A DNA stretch of 12,634 bases from M3007 sp038246345 (GTDB taxonomy: Bacteria; Bacteroidota; Bacteroidia; Chitinophagales; Saprospiraceae), in assembly GCA_038246345.1 (NCBI GenBank), contig JBBRWA010000179.1, positions 1 to 12,634 on the forward strand, read 5' to 3'. Position numbers and translations under genes: made by a program. This document shows, in pieces, positions 1-6,269 of the stretch; position 1 is the stretch's first letter, and each line of letters begins with the position of its first letter. A model generated the notes under the pieces. The model was given only the letters and a program-made list of their open reading frames with translations, had not been told where the DNA came from and did not search any database.

Positions 1-61
1 ATAGGCGGATTCACGTTTCAAAAATAAGGTAATTTCTTGAAATTCAAATAAGTCCTTACAT

Positions 62-355
62 AAATTTGACATCAAAGAGAAAAAAATGACTTTGCCCCTT
101 ATTTACGCCTTGTCACACGCGACCAAGCCCGATCGCCGCCGCATCATCAATATTGTAAAAAACGAAAGCCACAAAAGTGAAAAAGTGGCGGAGGTGATCC
201 AGTTTGTGCGCCAGAGCGGCGGGCTGGAATATGCCCGGGAAGCGATGTACCGCTATCGGCAGGAGGCTTTTGACATTTTGGATACGGCGCCGGATACGCC
301 AGCGAGGCAGTCGCTGCGGGATTTGTTGGTGTTTGTTACGGAGCGGAAGCGGTAG
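62..355 (+). pseudogene. Polyprenyl diphosphate synthase, 5'-truncated C-terminal remnant
   Basis: The reading frame encodes the last helices of a trans-isoprenyl diphosphate synthase (octaprenyl/heptaprenyl type, makes the quinone side chain). Recognisable Bacteroidota family segments are DIKEKKMTLPLIYAL, then GGLEYAREAMYRYRQEAFDIL, and the basic end FVTERKR. The family similarity begins before the first ATG (position 86): codons 65-85 read FDIKEKK, which matches the family just upstream of MTLPL. Further left the frame has stops at 38 and 2 and no family sequence, so both DDxxD prenyl-diphosphate/Mg-binding motifs and about 230 residues are missing. A complete enzyme is about 320 residues; here about 97 remain. 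An 89-residue product from the ATG could be made but would be catalytically dead. A disrupted gene, an insertion junction or an assembly join near position 60 are all possible. The 3' end has G/T-ending codons, as in its neighbours. Family assignment is firm; the reason for truncation is unknown. Confidence 0.85.
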
Positions 356-370
356 ATTCTCCTATACAAA

Positions 371-406
371 AAACAGCCCAGCCCCTTGAACTGAGCTGAG
401 CTGTTT
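371..406 (-). terminator. Hairpin terminator between convergent genes
   Basis: Arms AAACAGCCCAGC (371-382) and GCTGAGCTGTTT (395-406) form a 12-base stem with one mismatch around a loop of 12 bases. On the minus strand the stem runs into a T-rich tract (complement of the A run at 368-373), which fits intrinsic termination of the gene at 1036-428. In the plus direction only a weak T run follows, so termination of the prenyl synthase remnant is less certain. Confidence 0.6.
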
Positions 407-427
407 GATAAAATATTATAGGCACGG

Positions 428-1036
428 TTAAAACCGGAACCCGATTCTGTACGATAAGAACAGTAGATTTGGATCAACTTTAAGCTTTGAAACCATGCGT
501 GCATACCCACAATCAATTTCACCAAAAAGTTTCCAAAAGATCGGGTGTGAAACGGTCAAACCCAACATGCCGCCAAAATCTCTGTAATAATAGTAAAAGG
601 CCCGAGGCTCTCGCCACCCTCCATCATCAAAATAGGTTATATGCCCTCCTTTAGAGCCTCTAATGCAGTAACTGATACCTGCTTTTAAATTTGCTGACAA
701 GCCCCATTTAGAGATTTTGTAGCCAAAATACCCAGAAAGAATCTTGAAACTTCTGGATGTTATTGTATTATCTTCATAAAATGCAGGTTGAGGATCATTA
801 AAGTATTTATAAGAAGTTCTAGCGTATGTAATGTTTAACAAAAATCTATTGTCAAAAATACGGGAATAACTTAGCGAAAAGTTCCTACCCTTAACAAACC
901 TTGAGAGCTCCATGGATGTACTGTCAAAGAAATAACCAGCGTTAATGTAACCAAAACAAAGCTCGTTTTTAGGTGTTTTTTGGGCGTGGCTCAAAAATGT
1001 AACGCCCAATAATATGATGCTGAAAAAGGTTTTCAT
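428..1036 (-). CDS. Small outer-membrane beta-barrel protein (hypothetical)
   Basis: A 202-residue protein I do not recognise by name. It starts at the ATG at 1036, where MKTFFSIILLGVTFLSHAQ forms a Sec signal peptide probably cleaved after SHA or HAQ. The frame extends 22 residues upstream to 1102, but that part is read from a dispersed repeat and lacks signal-peptide character. The mature part alternates polar and aromatic residues in short strands (for example FLLNITYARTSYKYF and GLSANLKAGISY) and ends in IGFRF; a terminal Phe is typical of outer-membrane barrels. It is rich in Tyr and Phe and has no enzyme motif. The gene is clearly more AT-rich than the aminopeptidase gene 62 bases upstream, suggesting different ancestry. 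It may be cotranscribed with that gene, with the terminator at 371-406 closing the unit. Barrel fold is an inference from pattern; function unknown. Confidence 0.75.
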   Translation of the reverse strand: MKTFFSIILLGVTFLSHAQKTPKNELCFGYINAGYFFDSTSMELSRFVKGRNFSLSYSRIFDNRFLLNITYARTSYKYFNDPQPAFYEDNTITSRSFKILSGYFGYKISKWGLSANLKAGISYCIRGSKGGHITYFDDGGWREPRAFYYYYRDFGGMLGLTVSHPIFWKLFGEIDCGYARMVSKLKVDPNLLFLSYRIGFRF

Positions 1037-1054
1037 ATCATTCTGTTTTAAAAC

Positions 1055-1096
1055 CCTGTGATTAATACCCCTCTGTGCAACTCTGTGGTGAAAAAC
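1055..1096. repeat. Short CTCTGTG-type dispersed repeat
   Basis: The gap between the aminopeptidase and the barrel gene contains CCTGTG at about 1055 and CTCTGTG twice (1071-1077 and 1081-1087), ending in GTGGTGAAAAACC. Two identical heptamers 10 bases apart, near other such elements in this window, suggest a fragment of a dispersed short-period repeat. It may only be a chance AT-poor patch; I give it low weight. Confidence 0.35.
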
Positions 1097-1098
1097 CT

Positions 1099-2202
1099 TC
1101 AAATCAAAAATTTCCCACCCCGATAAATCATCTCCTCATCCGCCCAAATCTCTCCCCCCCTCGTCATATCGGTAATCATATCCCACTGCACCGCCGATTC
1201 GTTTTTGCCCCCTGTTTGCAGGTAACTTTGGCCAATCGCCAGGTGTATCGTACCGCCTATTTTTTCATCGAACAGGATATTTTTCGTCATCTGCTGGATG
1301 TCGTAATTGGTGCCTATGGCGGCCTCCCCGAAACGGCGGGTGCCGGGCAGCGTGAAAATATAGTCGAGAAATTCCTGTCCGCGCCGCGCTTCCCATTTTT
1401 CAATAAAGCCGTCTTTCACCCATAGTTTCACCCCTTCCACTTCATTGCCCTGGTAAATGCAGGGATAGGAAAAATACACAGTGCCTTGCACGCTGTCTTC
1501 CACGGGGCTGGTGTACACTTCCCCGGAAGGCATATTGGTTTGGCCGTCGGAGTTCATCCAGGTACGGCCTTCGCAGCTGAACGTCAGGTCGGTGCCTTCT
1601 GTGAGGTAACGGATGCTTTTGCACTTGTTCAGGTGATCCACGATGTGCTGCTGGTTGGCGCGCACCTTCAGCCAGGCGGCTTTGGGATCGTCAAGCAAAA
1701 GCTTGCAAGCACCGAAAACAAAGTCTTGGTATTCGCTCAGGCTCATGCCCGCTTCCTGGGCGGAGGCATCGGTGGGCCATTGGCAAAGGTTGCGGCGCAG
1801 GCGGCGGTCGGCGGTGCGTTCGAAGTAGTGCTTGTTCATGGGGGCGATGGTTTCGGTGCGCAGTTTGGCTTGTTCTGCGCTGGCCCCGGAATTGTCGCGC
1901 AGGTTGTAAGGTGCCCTTATGTTGAGGTAGCAATCGAAGGATTCCATGGCGATGCTGGCTACAAGGGGAGGCGTTTGCAGGGCCTGGCTAGAGGCGTTTT
2001 GCATAAACACCCGTTCGCGCTCCTGGAAAGCCATATCGTATTCCACCAGGGCGGCACCTGCGGCGTAGGCTTCGCGGTACACCTCGCGTACGAGGGGCTC
2101 GGCGAGCAAAGTGCTGGCGATGAAAACTTTATCGCCGGGGCGTACTTCGAGGCAGTAATGGACGAGGAGATGGGCGTATTTGGCGGTGATGTCTGTTGAC
2201 AT
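1099..2202 (-). CDS. M29 family aminopeptidase (AmpS/PepS/aminopeptidase T type)
   Basis: A 367-residue cytosolic metallo-aminopeptidase that removes N-terminal residues from peptides using two divalent metals. The length is usual for M29, and the protein starts MSTDITAKYAHLLVHYCLEV with the family's PGDKVFI strand after it. Expected metal and catalytic residues can be followed in order: E228 in GEVYTSP, E293 in FGEAAIGTN, E313 in FDEKIGG, H320 in TIHLAIGQSY, Y327 in the same motif, and D341 in QWDMI. The ligand normally written as His two residues before this Asp (H376-x-D378 in Thermus aminopeptidase T) is Q339 here, so activity or metal affinity may be altered. The start is 13 bases downstream of the toxin stop, so the gene is probably translated from the toxin-antitoxin transcript. 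The last 35 or so codons switch to G/T third positions. Family call is firm; substrate is unknown. Confidence 0.93.
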   Translation of the reverse strand: MSTDITAKYAHLLVHYCLEVRPGDKVFIASTLLAEPLVREVYREAYAAGAALVEYDMAFQERERVFMQNASSQALQTPPLVASIAMESFDCYLNIRAPYNLRDNSGASAEQAKLRTETIAPMNKHYFERTADRRLRRNLCQWPTDASAQEAGMSLSEYQDFVFGACKLLLDDPKAAWLKVRANQQHIVDHLNKCKSIRYLTEGTDLTFSCEGRTWMNSDGQTNMPSGEVYTSPVEDSVQGTVYFSYPCIYQGNEVEGVKLWVKDGFIEKWEARRGQEFLDYIFTLPGTRRFGEAAIGTNYDIQQMTKNILFDEKIGGTIHLAIGQSYLQTGGKNESAVQWDMITDMTRGGEIWADEEMIYRGGKFLI

Positions 2203-2215
2203 GATTTGTGATTTA

Positions 2216-2509
2216 TTAAAATTCTGTGAAGGGGCGAGTGCTATGGCGAACTGCCAAAACTTCTACATGCCCATGCACTGAAATGGTGTAAACAACCCTG
2301 TATTGCTGGATAATTAGCTCTCGGATAGATTCCAGGTTTATCTCTGGAACGCTCCTGCCCATTTTTGGAAATTGTTCTAAAAGAAAAACAGCGTCAATAA
2401 TTGCAGTGACAACAGCTTCCGCACGGGAATCTGAAAAAGCACTAATTGATTCAAAAAGATGGTGTAGGTCATCTGTTGCGCGGCTCGACCATACTATTTC
2501 TTGCGCCAT
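2216..2509 (-). CDS. RelE/ParE family type II toxin
   Basis: A 97-residue protein of the RelE/ParE superfamily, whose members either cleave mRNA on the ribosome (RelE-like) or poison gyrase (ParE-like). It opens with IVWSSRATDDLHHLFESI, the usual strand-helix start with a W/A-DL pattern. A central FPKMGRSVPEI turn follows, then the C-terminal strands RELIIQQYRVVYTI and VEVLAVRHSTRPF; the R-x-V-Y-x-I and V-x-H-x-x-R segments are characteristic. The start codon lies inside the end of the upstream antitoxin gene (16-base overlap), giving translational coupling with antitoxin first, the usual order. Typical length for the family is 90-105 residues, so it appears intact. ParE is slightly more likely than RelE from the ending, but the target cannot be told from sequence. 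Confidence 0.88.
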   Translation of the reverse strand: MAQEIVWSSRATDDLHHLFESISAFSDSRAEAVVTAIIDAVFLLEQFPKMGRSVPEINLESIRELIIQQYRVVYTISVHGHVEVLAVRHSTRPFTEF

Positions 2510-2796
2510 TGTTCGAACATGTTTTTCACACTTTCGTGGCTTACAGTATGGCCTTTGGAGCTATCGTTCAAGCCCTCCCGAATACCTTCAAGCAGGTGCA
2601 ATCGCTCTAATAATTCGTCGTAGCTGAGGTTGTCAATTGAATCAGGCACCGAGGTTGGCGTTGCACCTTTTGCTAATAGCCTTATTTCACTCATGGCAGC
2701 CTGGTACCGCAGCCGCAGCACATGAAGCAACACATCGGTTTGATCTGAGCCAGATAGCCCATTGATGGATTCTTTTACTTGTTCGACGCTGTTCAT
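2494..2796 (-). CDS. Antitoxin partner of the RelE/ParE toxin
   Basis: A 100-residue acidic, mostly helical protein directly upstream of and overlapping the toxin gene by 16 bases. The ATG at 2796 (MNSVEQVKESINGLSG) is chosen because the longer in-frame extension to 2961 reads through the ACGGATT repeat region and has no domain character. Residues about 1-35 and 60-80 are predicted helices (SVEQVKESING, YDELLERLHLLEGIREGL). The end, GHTVSHESVKNMFEQWRKK, matches the toxin-binding tail pattern 'G-x-x-x-SHE-x-V-x-x-x-x-x-x-W' common in Bacteroidota addiction modules. No ribbon-helix-helix or HTH is obvious, so autorepression through DNA binding is uncertain. Identification rests on tail pattern, size and position; I am fairly sure of the role, not of the exact antitoxin family. 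Confidence 0.78.
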   Translation of the reverse strand: MNSVEQVKESINGLSGSDQTDVLLHVLRLRYQAAMSEIRLLAKGATPTSVPDSIDNLSYDELLERLHLLEGIREGLNDSSKGHTVSHESVKNMFEQWRKK

Positions 2797-2815
2797 TTTT
2801 TGATTCTTTACGCTA

Positions 2816-2823
2816 CAAAAATA
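2816..2823 (-). promoter_or_regulatory. Possible -7 box for the toxin-antitoxin unit
   Basis: On the minus strand TATTTTTG fits the Bacteroidota -7 consensus TAnnTTTG and lies 19 bases before the antitoxin ATG at 2796. No TTG is found at the expected distance for the -33 element, so this is a one-box match in AT-rich DNA and may be chance. Confidence 0.35.
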
Positions 2824-2864
2824 GGGGATTTTTTGAGGAATTCTGCGCGTTGCCTTATTGGAAC

Positions 2865-2900
2865 ACGGATTGAACGGATTTGACGGATTAAAAACGGATT
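2865..2900. repeat. Four ACGGATT repeats
   Basis: ACGGATT occurs at 2865-2871, 2874-2880, 2883-2889 and 2894-2900, with 9, 9 and 11 bases between starts. It lies in the intergenic region between the OmpA-family gene and the antitoxin gene. The core GGATT is also the core of the AGGATT repeats at 11756-11890 and 12531-12634, though the spacers differ. No protein is encoded here with any conviction. Confidence 0.7.
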
Positions 2901-2936
2901 GGGTTTTGGCATGGCACCGTTCGAGACATAAAAATA

Positions 2937-3029
2937 ATTTCACACAACGACACAAGGTCAATAATGCTTGGGCTAGAGGTCGTTACCGTAACTATGCACA
3001 TATCGCTCGTTGTGTTCGTTGTGTGAAAT
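2937..3029. repeat. Inverted repeat with 19/20-base arms
   Basis: The left arm ATTTCACACAACGACACAA (2937-2955) is the exact reverse complement of the right arm at 3010-3029 except for one extra T in the right arm. The 54-base centre shows no coding capacity. The right arm ends 8 bases beyond the OmpA-family stop, so RNA from that gene would form a long stem that could stop transcription or protect the 3' end. No T tract follows the stem, so a classical terminator is not clear. A small dispersed palindromic element is the other reading. Confidence 0.75.
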
Positions 3030-3037
3030 AAAAAGGT

Positions 3038-4198
3038 CTACTGCCTCAACACCACAAACTCCACCCGCCGATTCATCGCCCTTCCTTCCTCCGTATCATT
3101 GCTTGCAATCGGTATCTGCTCCCCAAGCCCACTAGCACTCAATCGACTTTTCGCGATTTTATTTTCAGTCAAATATTTCAACACCGATTCTGCCCGTCGG
3201 CGGGAGAGGTCGAGGTTGTAAGCATCGTTGCCTAGGGCATCGGTGTGGCCTACGATTTCGATGCTGAGCTTGGGGTTACTGCGCATCACGGATAGCAGTT
3301 TTTTCAGCTCCACGTAGGAGCGGGGCATCAGGTCGTCTTTGTCAAATTCGAAGTAGATGTTTTTTAGCACAACGGTATTTCCGGTTTCCAGCTTGAGTAA
3401 GGTGAGGTCGTCGGGTTTGACGGGCACAGGAAGAAACGGCGGTATCTTTTTCAGCAAAACATCGTCCACGTAGTAGTAGGCGTAGTTGAAACAATCCTCG
3501 TTGGGTGCAAAGGAAACGGTGTTGGCATCGTCGGCAAAATTGCCGATCAGGATATGCTCTGCCTCGTATTTGGCGATGAATTGGCCGCTTACTTTCACCC
3601 ATTTGCCATCGGGGGCTGCCACAATATCGCGGGCCTTCACCAGGGCATCACGCAGCAGCAATTCATCCGTGCTTCGCCTGACTTCGCTGATGGTAAAATA
3701 AGCCCCGATGTTGTTGATTTGTAGGGATTTTTCAAGGTGTGTCACCCAAAATTCCACGTGATACGCTTGCCCGATCACCAGCGGTTCGGCAAGCTGTATT
3801 TCAAGGTATTCCCGGCAATGTGGTTTGCCATTGGTGCAGCCGAAAAGCGTAATTCCGGCCATACACTTACCATTGCGTGGCTTTTGCTTTCCAAAGCCCT
3901 TTGCCGCCCAATCACTTGGAACCCGTACCTCTGGCCCATAAACATCCGGGCTGGAAGTGGTAGCGCTGAACCAATACTTGACAACCTCCCCAAAATAGGA
4001 GCCGTTGTACGACCAACCGAAGGGCGTTTTGGAAAATCGCTCGAAACCGGGATTGGGGACAATATTGGGGTCGACGGGGTCTTGTGCCAAGCCGTGCAGC
4101 GCAAAGCAAGCACTGAATAAAAGTGCCAATGCAACACCGCGTACAGAGTGAAGAACAATTCTATTTGAAATAACAAAATGGGGCATAAAAGGATTCAT
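3038..4198 (-). CDS. OmpA-family outer-membrane/peptidoglycan-anchoring protein
   Basis: A 386-residue envelope protein. A GTG at 4204 could add two residues, but the ATG at 4198 gives MNPFMPHF and a 38-39 residue signal peptide whose hydrophobic core VALALLFSACFAL ends at HGLAQ, a likely cleavage site. The mature N-terminal part (about 45-250) starts NIVPNPGFERFSKTPFGW, the beta-sandwich-like opening common in Bacteroidota OmpA proteins, and has four Cys (in KCMAG, FGCTN, PHCRE, EDCFN) that could form disulphides. The C-terminal OmpA domain (about 270-386) has NIYFEFDKDDL, the EIVGHTDALGNDAYN loop and LSRRRAESVLKYL; the Asp and Arg that bind diaminopimelate of peptidoglycan are present. It should link the outer membrane to the wall. 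A promoter-like pair lies upstream at 4230-4256 and no partner gene follows closely. Confidence 0.92.
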   Translation of the reverse strand: MNPFMPHFVISNRIVLHSVRGVALALLFSACFALHGLAQDPVDPNIVPNPGFERFSKTPFGWSYNGSYFGEVVKYWFSATTSSPDVYGPEVRVPSDWAAKGFGKQKPRNGKCMAGITLFGCTNGKPHCREYLEIQLAEPLVIGQAYHVEFWVTHLEKSLQINNIGAYFTISEVRRSTDELLLRDALVKARDIVAAPDGKWVKVSGQFIAKYEAEHILIGNFADDANTVSFAPNEDCFNYAYYYVDDVLLKKIPPFLPVPVKPDDLTLLKLETGNTVVLKNIYFEFDKDDLMPRSYVELKKLLSVMRSNPKLSIEIVGHTDALGNDAYNLDLSRRRAESVLKYLTENKIAKSRLSASGLGEQIPIASNDTEEGRAMNRRVEFVVLRQ

Positions 4199-4229
4199 AA
4201 GCACTTATGTTTCAAAATTTAAATACGAA

Positions 4230-4256
4230 CAAATGTAGGCACTTTGCACAAAACAA
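4230..4256 (-). promoter_or_regulatory. Bacteroidota-type promoter for the OmpA-family gene
   Basis: On the minus strand TTG (4254-4256) is followed after 16 bases by TACATTTG (4230-4237), an exact match to the -7 consensus TAnnTTTG. Transcription would begin about 4223, leaving a leader of about 25 bases before the ATG at 4198. The spacer is a little short for this sigma factor, so the -33 assignment is tentative. Confidence 0.5.
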
Positions 4257-4318
4257 TAATTTAAACCCTTTTCCACGCAAACTGTTGGCTAAATAGCCGA
4301 AAAATCAGAGGGTCGCCC

Positions 4319-4326
4319 TACCTTTG
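4319..4326 (+). promoter_or_regulatory. Possible -7 box for ugd
   Basis: TACCTTTG followed by C fits the -7 consensus TAnnTTTG. No TTG stands about 20 bases upstream (the nearest is 4285-4287, 31 bases away). If used, the ugd transcript would begin near 4332 and carry a leader of about 170 bases containing the heptamer repeats and the palindrome described below. Confidence 0.4.
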
Positions 4327-4413
4327 CGGGTCTTTGGAAACAGTAACCTTTTAATTTTTGCCAACACAACGAAGGCAATATCCCATCAAATAATTCAAAG
4401 TGCGACATCGAGG

Positions 4414-4486
4414 ATCCAGCATCTAGCATCCAAAATCCAGCATCTAGCATCCAGAATCCACCCTCCTTCGCCAAGGCTACGGCGGG
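4414..4486. repeat. Heptamer tandem repeat followed by imperfect palindrome, ugd leader
   Basis: From 4414 to 4462 the sequence reads as seven consecutive heptamers: ATCCAGC, ATCTAGC, ATCCAAA, ATCCAGC, ATCTAGC, ATCCAGA, ATCCACC, equal to two 21-base units plus a partial one. Immediately after, 4461-4486 (CCCTCCTTCGCC, then AA, then GGCTACGGCGGG) is an imperfect palindrome with 9 of 12 positions paired. The block ends 16 bases before the ugd ATG. There is no convincing Shine-Dalgarno sequence between it and the start codon. Confidence 0.75.
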
Positions 4487-4502
4487 TAAAGCATCCAGAA
4501 AT

Positions 4503-5831
4503 ATGAACATAGCTGTAATTGGCACCGGTTACGTCGGATTGGTCACCGGAACTTGCTTCGCAGAAACGGGCAACAACGTCATCTGCGTAGATAACAACGA
4601 AAAGAAGGTAAAAAGTTTGCGGGAGGGTAAAATCCCGATTTTTGAACCCGGATTGGATGTGCTTTTTGAGCGCAACACCAAGGAAGGACGCCTTCATTTC
4701 ACCACCAATTTGCCGGAAGCGATCGAAAACGCGCAGATCATTTTCCTCGCACTGCCCACGCCTCCAGGCGAAAACGGCAACGCTGATTTGTCGTACATCA
4801 TGGGCGTGGCCCGCGACCTTAGCGGACTTATTACGGATTACAAAGTAATCGTGGACAAAAGCACGGTTCCTGTTGGCACGGCGGAGAAAGTGTCGGCCAT
4901 ACTCGCGGAAAAGCTGTCGAAAAAACTGTTTGATGTAGTGTCCAATCCCGAGTTTCTACGGGAAGGCGTTGCCGTGGAAGATTTTATGAAACCCGACCGC
5001 GTGGTGATCGGTGCCAGCAACGAACGCGCCCAAAAACTGATGAAGCAGTTGTACGAGCCGTTTGTGCGCCAAGGCAATCCCATCTTTTTCATGGACGAGC
5101 GCAGCGCCGAGCTTACCAAGTACGCCGCCAACGCGTACCTCGCGGCGCGTATTTCCTTTATGAATGAAATCGCAAACCTCTGCGAAAAAACTGGTGCCAA
5201 CGTCGACATGGTGCGCATCGGCATGGGCAGCGATACCCGCATTGGCAGGCGCTTTTTGTTTCCCGGCATCGGCTACGGCGGCTCCTGTTTTCCAAAAGAC
5301 GTGCAAGCCCTCGCAAAAACCGCCTCCGATCATGCCTACGATTTCAAAATTTTGAAATCAGTGATGAAGGTAAACAGCATCCAGAAGGGTATTTTGACTA
5401 AAAAGATCAAAAAGCACTACAAAAACGAGCTTTCTGGCAAAACCGTTGGTGTTTGGGGCCTGGCTTTCAAACCCAATACCGATGATATCCGCGAAGCACC
5501 CGCCTTGGTCATCATCGATGAGTTGCTGGCCTTGGGCGCCAAGGTAAAAGCTTTCGACCCGGAAGCAATGGCGCATGTAAAGTCTATTTACGGCGACCGC
5601 ATCACCTTGGTCGACAGCATGTACGATGCCCTGGAAGGAGCCGATTGTCTGGCAATTATGACCGAATGGAGCGAATTCCGCAACCCTGATTTTGAGCGCA
5701 TGAGCGATTCCTTGCGCGACAAGCTCATTTTCGATGGCCGCAATTTGTACGACATCGACAGTATGAAGGAGCAGGGCTTTACGTATGTGAGTATGGGAAG
5801 GCCGAAGGTGCGGGGGAAAAGAAGGGGGTAG
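4503..5831 (+). CDS. ugd: UDP-glucose 6-dehydrogenase
   Basis: A 442-residue cytosolic enzyme that oxidises UDP-glucose to UDP-glucuronate with two NAD+, feeding capsule and exopolysaccharide synthesis. The N-terminal Rossmann domain has the NAD motif GTGYVGLVTG (7-16) and an acidic VDNN strand end; SNPEFLREG (147-155) is the substrate-domain signature. K206 and N210 in TKYAANAYLA and the catalytic C262 in GYGGSCFPKD are all present. The C-terminal UDP-binding domain contains VWGLAFKPNTDDIREAPA. Length is normal for the family. The ATG at 4503 is chosen because the NAD fold begins at once (MNIAVIGTGYVG). No other sugar-nucleotide gene is adjacent, so it is not part of a visible polysaccharide cluster. 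The last 23 codons switch to G/T third positions, and an inverted-repeat element begins at the stop codon. Confidence 0.97.
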   Translation: MNIAVIGTGYVGLVTGTCFAETGNNVICVDNNEKKVKSLREGKIPIFEPGLDVLFERNTKEGRLHFTTNLPEAIENAQIIFLALPTPPGENGNADLSYIMGVARDLSGLITDYKVIVDKSTVPVGTAEKVSAILAEKLSKKLFDVVSNPEFLREGVAVEDFMKPDRVVIGASNERAQKLMKQLYEPFVRQGNPIFFMDERSAELTKYAANAYLAARISFMNEIANLCEKTGANVDMVRIGMGSDTRIGRRFLFPGIGYGGSCFPKDVQALAKTASDHAYDFKILKSVMKVNSIQKGILTKKIKKHYKNELSGKTVGVWGLAFKPNTDDIREAPALVIIDELLALGAKVKAFDPEAMAHVKSIYGDRITLVDSMYDALEGADCLAIMTEWSEFRNPDFERMSDSLRDKLIFDGRNLYDIDSMKEQGFTYVSMGRPKVRGKRRG

Positions 5832-5832
5832 C

Positions 5833-6187
5833 CCCAGGGCAGACGCATGAACGCAGCGCAGGGATGGGAGCTTTTTTTAGGCATCTCACGGGCTGTTTTT
5901 GATTGACGATTGACGAGTGATGATTTACGATTTTTGAAGTTTATACGCGATTTGTGCGGCATTTTAGCTGGTTTTCTTCGATTTGTGAAGATTGAATTTG
6001 GTTGCTTGGTGTTAAAAAAAGAAGGGCTGATTGCCGAGTCAGTTTGTCGGCTTTTCGTTTGATTCAAAACTATACCTCAACGCAACGCCAACTTCAAAAA
6101 TCGTGAATCATCAATCGTCACTCGTAAATCAAATAATATTTGGTGTTTTTCTTTTTTACCTCATACTATTCATGCGTCTGCCCTGGG
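5833..6187. repeat. Nested inverted-repeat (MITE-like) element
   Basis: The outer arms are perfect over 19 bases: CCCAGGGCAGACGCATGAA (5833-5851) and its reverse complement (6169-6187). Inside them a second pair of 41-base arms (5901-5941 and 6090-6130) matches at 37 positions. These inner arms are built of heptamers: GATTGAC, GATTGAC, GAGTGAT, GATTTAC on the left; AATCGTG, AATCATC, AATCGTC, ACTCGTA on the right. The 148-base centre has no convincing gene. GGTAGCC occurs at both margins (5827-5833 and 6194-6200) and could be a target duplication, although six bases separate the right copy from the arm. The element begins at the ugd stop codon and fills most of the 438-base gap before the next gene; 6201-6269 shows nothing recognisable. 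It may act as a terminator for ugd. Confidence 0.8.
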
Positions 6188-6269
6188 CCTGGCGGTAGCC
6201 TTTTGCAAAGGGTTACAGTTGTTTTTAGCTTTCTAATGCATGTCCTTTTAACAAACCCTAGCAGAAATC

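Noticed and set aside
37..68. TTG, 21-base spacer and TAAATTTG resembling a complete promoter in front of the prenyl synthase remnant
   Set aside because: The TTTGAC part of the box is also coding sequence homologous to the family (FDIK), so the match may be coincidental; I did not list it as a promoter, though it could drive the remnant.
1075..2199. Long open frames on the plus strand opposite the aminopeptidase gene (1075-1425, 1486-2199)
   Set aside because: They mirror the conserved M29 coding sequence, have no recognisable motif, and arise from its codon bias on the opposite strand.
2797..2961. N-terminal extension of the antitoxin frame to 2961
   Set aside because: It reads through the ACGGATT repeats and gives a composition unlike the antitoxin core; the internal ATG at 2796 fits the family length.
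4395..4697. Minus-strand open frame containing repeated ILDARCW peptides
   Set aside because: The peptide repeat is only the translation of the 21-base heptamer array, and the rest is antisense to ugd.
5588..6067. Minus-strand open frame crossing the ugd 3' end and the inverted-repeat element
   Set aside because: Half is antisense to ugd and the other half is repeat sequence; no homology or start signal supports it.
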